Part shown: positions 58,434 through 64,000 of the stretch, piece by piece
Numbering within the stretch: position 1 is the first letter of the stretch
Layout: each line of letters opens with the position of its first letter
NCBI GenBank assembly: GCA_021527695.1
Contig: JAKFAO010000005.1
Coordinates: 1,240,001-1,304,000 of the forward strand
DNA length: 64,000 nucleotides
From: Naematelia aurantialba
Lineage: Eukaryota; Basidiomycota; Tremellomycetes; Tremellales; Naemateliaceae
Direction of reading: 5' to 3'
The notes under the pieces: generated by a model
Seen by the model: only the letters and a program-made list of their open reading frames with translations
Told to the model about the DNA's origin: nothing
The model's database searches: none
Position numbers and translations under genes: made by a program

Positions 58434-59850
58434 ATGTGGCTGAGCGACACCCAAAGTAAGCCTTCCGCCGTGCGCTTCATGCAGAGGATTGAGATTGAGG
58501 ATTAAAGGTGGAGAATTGGGGATAGAGTCAGGAATCGGGACGTCGGGTCCCCGATGCGCTGTGAGGCCGTCGAGACGAGCTGACTCGCGTGCAGAGATCG
58601 GGATTGCCCTGGTGGCATTTGGGATCTTCTTCCAGTTCCTCGGTGAGTCCCTCCTATCCCTGGCGCTGTGCTCCTCCCCTCTGGCCCGGCGCTCGCGGTC
58701 TCGTGTCCCTGTTGCCTCTCGCTGCGCCTGTCTCTCGTTCTCTCCTTTCCTGTTTCTCGCCATCGCAAATACCAGGACACCAGCACGCCTCTGCCATCTC
58801 GTTTCACTCCTGCTCCTCCACGTTGTCGTTGCGCATCGAGAAAACTGACCCAGGCTAGGTATCGTCCTGCTCTTTGACGGCCCATTACTCGCTCTGGGTA
58901 ACGTGAGTGGCGTCTCCGAGCTGTTCCGCTCTTCCTCCTCTGCCCAACGATTCTCTTACTATGCCAACCGAGCACGCACTAACACCCTCACCCTAGATCC
59001 TCTTCCTCTCCGGACTCCCACTCATCATCGGCCCCACCAAGACGTTTTACTTTTTCTCTCGCCGGGAAAAGTGGAGAGGGACGTTGTGTTTCTTTGGTGG
59101 CATGTGAGTTGGAGGAGCCAGTGTCTCGTTTGGCGTGTCCTCCACTTTTAGGCTCTTGGTGACAGGATCTCTGCTGCGTGCATGTCGGGGCTACGTCACG
59201 TCTGTCTGCCCGTCCTCCTCGCCTCTGCTGCACCGTGAGGCTGTGCTAGAGCCGCATTCCTCTCATGTCTTCTCATCCTCTCACTCTCCTCATCCTCGTC
59301 TCCCTCGCCCCCCCCCCCCGTCTACAGTCCAGCAGCCAGGGTCGACGGCACCCGACAAGCTGACGCCGATAGATTCCTCGTCTTCTTTAAATGGCCAATT
59401 TCGGGCATCTTGATCGAGTTTGTCGGGTTTGTAGGCTTGTTCGGGTGAGTCCGAGTCGCTGTCGCCAGCCTGTCCGCCGTCCCTGTTCTCCACCCCAGAG
59501 GCAACACAAACAACACAAACAACACAAACAACACAACAACGCAAACAACACGATGCTGACTATCACTTACAGCTCGTTCTTCCCCGTCATACTGCAAGCG
59601 CTCCGCCAAACACCCGTGATAGGCACGTTCCTGGGCCTTCCCTATATCCGAACGGTAAGCCCGTCTATCCACTCTAGTCGACCCCACCGGTGCCGCATCC
59701 AGTCGTGTCCCCCGAGTCGGCGATCGCGTGCACCCGCTGTACCGCGTGAGGTGGGATAGATGCGATGCTGCAGCGTCCGGCGTAGCGGATGCTGACGAGT
59801 GCGCGTAGATCGCAGATAGGATTGCGGGCGTCCGGCAGAGCGCGGTATGA
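58434..59850 (+). CDS. GOT1: Got1-like Golgi vesicle transport membrane protein
   Basis: Small four-span protein acting in ER-Golgi and intra-Golgi traffic. MWLSDTQ/KIGIALVAFGIFFQFLG at 58434, then separate short exons IVLLFDGPLLALGN, ILFLSGLPLIIGPTKTFYFF and SRREKWRGTLCFFGGI. FLVFFKWPISGILIEFVGFV and GLFGSSFFPVILQALRQTP follow, then VIGTFLGLPYIRT and, after an intron of about 150 nt, IADRIAGVRQSAV with stop at 59848-59850. That DRxAGxRxSxV end agrees with Got1 C-termini. Every span sits on its own small exon. One intron has a C10-11 run at 59309-59320 and another an ACACAAACA repeat at 59505-59545. Length about 140 residues, as expected. Confidence 0.88.
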
Positions 59851-60500
59851 CGCGAGGGAGCCGGTGCCAAGCGGACATGATCGTGGCTTTGGCGCGCAAG
59901 TGGGCGCATGGGCGCGTCGAGCGGGGCGTGCCCGAGTCGCCCTGGTCGTGGCCGTGGCCCTGGCCCGGTGCGGCTGTTTGACATGTTTGACATGTTTGGT
60001 ATCCCGGCGCAAGAAGCCGTTGCCATCTGGAGCAACAGGAGCAAGGACGTAAGATAAATGACGTATGATATGCGCGACATGCGTAGAGCTATGCATAATG
60101 TCCTGGTAACGTGGGATTCACCGGTTCATATGGACCCTCTGTTGGAACCCTTCGTTCGTCATTGGCCACGCTGGGTGACTATGAGGAATCCGTCGTGAAA
60201 TGTCATGACATGCACTATAGTGTGTATAAATCGTGCTCGTTTCACCCCCACCCCCACCACCCCTCTGACGGCTGTCCGATTTGATCTACTCCAAAACAGA
60301 CGTCCGCTCAACGCTGTGCATCCCATGAGATCACCTGAATCACAATCGGCTTGCCTGTCCGCTGACCTGCTTTTCACCTCGTCGACATTATGTCTCGACA
60401 TTATGTCTCCGCCTAGCCTGGACGTCTGCCCCATCTGATCATACAGAATCTCCGTTCTCCAAATCCCGTCCATCTCCCACTTCACCCCACACATCACATC
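59851..60500. other. 3' region of GOT1 and flank of the TCACC array
   Basis: About 650 bp between the Got1 stop and the pentamer array. It is pyrimidine-rich toward its right end. No gene is recognised. Confidence 0.45.
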
Positions 60501-60739
60501 TCACCTCACCTCACCTCACCTCACCTCACCTCACCTCACCTCACCTCACCTCACCTCACCTCACCTCACCTCACCTCACCTCACCTCACCTCACCTCACC
60601 TCACCTCACCTCACCTCACCTCACCTCACCTCACCTCACCTCACCTCACCTCACCTCACCTCACCTCACCTCACCTCACCTCACCTCACCTCACCTCACC
60701 TCACCTCACCTCACCTCACCTCACCTCACCTCACCTCAC
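60501..60739. repeat. (TCACC)47 pentamer microsatellite
   Basis: 239 nt of perfect TCACC repeats, 47 full units plus TCAC. It begins 18 bp from the stop codon of the - strand gene (60758), so it lies in that gene's 3' UTR, where it reads (GGTGA)n. No interruption is seen, which suggests recent expansion or ongoing instability. Confidence 0.97.
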
Positions 60740-60757
60740 GCCCCGCCTCCCCTCACC

Positions 60758-62080
60758 TCACACCACACCACTAGGACCAAGCACCTCGATGGAATACAGC
60801 GTGACCCGCCCGTACCCATCGCTGGCCTTCTCAAACTCCACCTTGATCTCGGTGATATCCGGCTTTGCCCACTGGCCCAGCGCGTCCCGGTCGCGCGGGA
60901 TGAACGGGGCTGCCGGCGCACCCCCGCCGCCCGGGTTTGCAGGGACCTCGGTGACGACTGTCGGGCCGCTGTGTCCGTTGCTCGTGCTCTCGCGGGTGCC
61001 GTTGGTATCGCCCAGAGAGGCTCTGGGAAGCTCGGCCCGGGCTGCAGCGAGTTCGGCGGGCGGGTGGTCGCTGTTGGGTGGGAAGGGGATCCTGGCTCGT
61101 CAGACCAGCACCGTCAACCGAGCAATCTCAATAGCCCCAATCGTCAGTCAGGAAGAACGAGAGGCGTGGTGTAGACAAACAGGGGAGCAAGGGTCTGGAA
61201 CGTAAGCGAGAGATGGAGGGGCCGGGGTGAGAAAAGCGCCGGCCTGGAGAACATGCCCTAGAAAACACGTCGAGGAACACGGAGCAAGGAGAAGATGGTC
61301 TGAAGACGGAAGATCCGGCAGGTGCACAGCGAACCGAAAGAAACCTCGGCGGGTACACGCGAATACGTGGTAGAGTACTTGTAGGACTAGACATATTCTG
61401 TCCCCACTCTAACAGCGTGTGTGGAGCAAATCGCAGACCGACGTGCAAAGCCCACTCACTCAAACACCTGCCGCTTGTTCTTGTCCTCGGGGTAAATCCG
61501 GCCACCGATCATGAGTCCCAGCTCGATCCTGCTCTGCTCGCCGTGCGGCCTCAGCGCAACATACACCATCGCGGTGGTCGCTGCAAACCCGCCCTGGAAG
61601 GTGAGGGCAAGGTGTGTTGCCCCGACCAGCGGGGTGGGGAAGACGAGGTGGACCGATGAAGGGAGGGACGGGGCGGTGAATGGTTCGGGTTCGTCGGATT
61701 GGGGAGTGAGGAGGGAGCGTTTGGTGGACGATGAGGACGGGTGGGATGTGCTGTGAGTCGTCAGGGATGGGGTACAGGGTGGTGCCGACGGCGACGGGAG
61801 AGCGGGACGGCGAGGGAGAGCGGGACGACGAGCGATACATCAGGATTGGACGGAGCGGTGGGCGAAGACTTTGGTCGAGATGTGTGGCAATCAAGGGAGT
61901 GGAGGGATAGGAGGAACAGGGAAGAAGAAAGAGAGAAGAGGGATAGGAAGACGAAAGATAGGAGGAGGGAGGGGAGGGAGGAAGGCAGGAAGGCAGGGAG
62001 GGAGGTCCGGATGAACGAAGCCGCAGAACGCACATGACTTTGGTGTCGTGTCCGACGAGATTCCGCAGAGACGACGACAT
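60758..62080 (-). CDS. NR2C2AP-like galactose-binding-fold protein
   Basis: Start at 62080, MSSSLRNLVGHDTKV. After a long pyrimidine-rich intron the frame continues with a Ser/Pro/Thr-rich segment, then VHLVFPTPLVGATHLALTFQ, GGFAATTAMVYVALR, GRIYPEDKNKRQVFE, and past another intron DITEIKVEFEKASDGYGRVT and LYSIEVLGPSGVV with stop at 60758-60760. The blocks (V-L-FP.L, L-L-FQGGF, YPEDxNxxQ-F, KVxFExAxDxxGRVxxYxxxVLG) match animal NR2C2AP/TRA16, a small discoidin-like beta-sandwich of unclear role. The CWNSDQG block of the animal protein is not visible. An insert rich in Gly/Pro/Asn/Ala separates YPED from the final strands. Family call is from pattern memory, not a search. Confidence 0.68.
61760..62060 (-). 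repeat. Expanded pyrimidine-rich intron of the NR2C2AP-like gene
   Basis: Downstream of the first exon, the sense strand runs through CTTCCTCCC, CCTCCCTCC and CTCTTTCTTC repeats; the + strand shows GGAGGGAGGGG and AAGAAAGAGAG. Borders are approximate. Confidence 0.6.
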
Positions 62081-63225
62081 GGCGAGACAAGGACCGACAG
62101 CTATGCAAGGGGAGACAGTACAATAACACTGAGCAAGACGGCAACAAGGATGACAAAGAGGACGAGTTGAGCCGTGTGGCTCGTGCACGAAAGGAGTCGT
62201 CAATTGGAACAGCACCATCGATCGGCAGAGCTGGAAAAGCCGAAGAGAATCCAGGCACAGTGGCTAGGCTGGCTCTAGGCTCTCGGTGACATCTCTATAT
62301 AAGTATAGCGAGCAAGCGATGCATGCATGGCGAGTGTCGAGGGGAAGACAGCGAATGGATATTCCTACTCGATGCAAGACGAGGATTCGTCTGCCTTCGC
62401 CGTGCAAGTGTGCCGAGCGATCGCCGTGCCTGCGGCCGCTGCCTGATCGATCTCTTGTGATTCTCGTGATCTTTGACTCTGTTCTCCAGCACCGGAGTAT
62501 TCAGTGCTACAGCAGGCAGTACAGCCTCTCTACTGTGCAGTACCTCGGCCTCCCGCTCTGTGGCCGCCCAGCACCAAGCACCGTTGCCCGTCGTGGTACG
62601 AGGATCGCTGCACACGGGTGGCCGGTACCTCCTGTACGCCGGAACCTACTTTCACCGCTGTCTCGTATTAACCCTCGGCATGTGATTGGTTCTGACTGGT
62701 GCCGAGGGTCGCACACACTCGTATTCAAAGTTACCGCGCCCCTTCATTGACCCCCCGTGTCTGTCGCCTCCAGCCCCTGCTCTGCTCTGTCTAGGACAGC
62801 GCCGAAACGTTGTTGCACTATTTTGGACACGCGCACTACCATATGCGTCTTTAAATGACGCCACGCAAAATGAGGCGTCCTGAAAGCTGTCCATTGCGTC
62901 GTCGCCTGGGAGGGATTTTTTTTGGTTTTGGTGCGCAGTTTGACAGGTTGACTCGTTGTCTCGTTGCTCGTCGTCGGTGCATCTGAAACGGAGCATCAGA
63001 GGTGGTACGAGAATGGCTCCTTTCATCCCCGGGAGCACAATCGCCCCTTACAAGAACTGATTGCTTGTTCATCGCCCCGCAAACCTCGGTCATCGTCCAC
63101 CTCCGTCGAAGTCTCGTCCTTCCGGTTTGCCTTCTTTCCATACCCATCATACACGCCAGTGCGGCGGCAGCGAGCGATAGCGACAGATACAGCGACAGCG
63201 ACAGCCATAAGCGAGCGAGAAAAAG
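62081..63225. promoter_or_regulatory. Divergent region between the NR2C2AP-like and DOMON genes
   Basis: About 1.15 kb with both promoters. A T8 run with TTGG is found near 62917-62926. Purine/pyrimidine hexamers (CGACAGATACAGCGACAGCGACAG) lie near 63181-63204, just before the DOMON start. No coding exon is supported. Confidence 0.45.
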
Positions 63226-64000
63226 ATGTTGGCACAAATGTGGCTCGTGTGGGTCACAGCTTCGGCTGCTCTGGCAGCCGCAGCAGCGGGAACTACGGTG
63301 GACACGGTGGAACTGGCAACGAGCAACAGCCCCAGCAACAGCAACAGCACGAGCAAAAGCAACAGCACGAGCAGCTCGAACACAACGGTCACCGGGCAGC
63401 AAGTCTGCAATCCCGTATGCTTATCGTGCCCTGCTCTCTTGCTGCGAGACTGACGTCGGACAGACCATCTGCGTGACCGCCCTGAGAGACGCAGCCAGCA
63501 AGATCGATACCTGTGAGTCGGCGAGGTGGCGGTCGACCGAGCCGTTCCATTCATCGTTCGTGACCGAGGCTGAAGCAGGGATTCACGCAGATACCCTCGC
63601 ACCCGCTGCTGATCTGTCCATTGGCCTGAGCGAGTTTGGCTGGATTGCGATGTAGGTCTGGTCCCAAGTCTGCACATCGTCCACACCGTCCACACCGTCC
63701 ATACCGACCATACCGACCACACCGTCCACACCGTCCACACCGTCCACACCGTCCACACCGTCCACACCGTCTACACCGTCCACACCGTCACACTGTTCAC
63801 ACCGTCCACACCGTCCATACCGACCATACCGACCACACCGTCCACATCTACCTTCCTCCCCAATTGAGCAAACTGACGAGATGGCACAGAGGATTCGGTA
63901 GCCAGATGGGTGAGCCGCACCACTTGCCTGCCGTGCGGAACGCTGATCCACCGCAGCCAACTCACCAATGATCATCACTTGGCCCAATTCGGATGGGACG
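63226..64000 (+). CDS. Secreted DOMON-domain protein (cytochrome b-type, CDH/b561-like), 3' end outside window
   Basis: Start at 63226, MLAQMWLVWVTASAALAAAA, a signal peptide. A Ser/Asn/Thr-rich linker (NSNSTSKSNSTSSSN) leads to QVCNPTICVTALRDAASKID. Exons then give TYTLAPAADLSIGLSEFGWI, AIGFGSQMG and ANSPMIITWPNSDGT at the window end. The order TICV..GWxAxGFGSQMG..MIITWPNSDG is typical of DOMON or CDH cytochrome domains, where a Met and a His bind heme b. The Met in SQMG could serve this role; the His ligand would lie downstream. Whether a b561 membrane part follows cannot be seen. The intron at about 63653-63888 is a minisatellite. Confidence 0.78.
63665..63845. repeat. CCACACCGT minisatellite inside a DOMON-gene intron
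   Basis: About 20 units of a 9-nt repeat (CCACACCGT) with CCATACCGA variants fill the intron between the GLSEFGWIA exon and the GFGSQMG exon. Read in other frames it gives HRPHRP or VWTVWT repeats that are not protein features. Confidence 0.9.

Noticed and set aside
63147..63987. VWTVWT and HRPHRP repeat frames on both strands
   Set aside because: They come only from the intronic CCACACCGT minisatellite; the DOMON exons on either side give a coherent spliced protein.

Overview
This is eukaryotic nuclear DNA from a basidiomycete fungus. Almost every gene is split by short introns of about 45-70 nt with GT(A/G)-AG borders and CTGAC/CTAAC-like branch points. Genes sit tightly packed on both strands, third codon positions are GC-rich, and the protein set is fungal: a Zn2Cys6 factor, ERG7, Lcl3, Mzm1, Prm10 and a DOMON protein. 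The very short introns and the gene style suggest a tremellomycete yeast, which is an inference. I recognised no transposon, tRNA, rRNA or CRISPR array.

Layout. 1-1177 is the 3' part of an LCL3-type nuclease. 1551-5421 (+) is a Zn2Cys6 transcription factor. 5880-6754 (-) is a small unknown protein with NPF/DPF motifs. 7060-8409 (+) is glyoxalase II. 8711-11735 (+) is lanosterol synthase, followed on the opposite strand by coding-like exons. 12657-18250 (+) is a Tea1-like kelch/coiled-coil protein. 18745-20740 (+) is LIS1/Pac1. 21399-22353 (+) is unknown. 22433-25898 (-) is an FHIP-family protein. 26220-27492 (+) is histidinol-phosphatase. 27767-29006 (-) is aprataxin. 30128-31627 (-) is a short-chain dehydrogenase. 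33137-34756 (+) is a bHLH factor. 35912-37540 (-) is an NPC2-type lipid transfer protein. 38044-39287 (-) is a ubiquitin E2 with a long tail. 39904-40958 (-) is eIF3k. 41187-45745 (+) is dynactin p150. 46268-47535 (+) is the LYR protein Mzm1. 47845-49855 (-) is an aminotransferase. 50393-51852 (+) is a mitochondrial-looking unknown. 52443-56711 (-) is a Prm10/ThrE-like carrier. 58434-59850 (+) is Got1. 60758-62080 (-) is an NR2C2AP-like protein. 63226 onward (+) is a secreted DOMON protein cut by the window end.

Shared themes. Four of the genes (Tea1-like, LIS1, FHIP, p150) belong to microtubule and dynein transport and lie within 33 kb. Several others are mitochondrial: Lcl3, Mzm1, the 50.4 kb membrane protein, and probably the presequence forms of glyoxalase II and the dehydrogenase.

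The most unusual gene is the E2 at 38-39 kb. Its catalytic cysteine codon is split onto an 8-nt microexon, it has HCN in place of HPN, and its roughly 130-residue tail carries two SUMO-interaction-like motifs and a basic patch. Other notable signals are a 239-nt perfect TCACC array whose transcript would read as about 47 tandem 5' splice-site-like sequences, a GC-AG intron in glyoxalase II, a DCAAE version of the DCTAE catalytic motif in lanosterol synthase, and expanded pyrimidine-rich introns in several genes.
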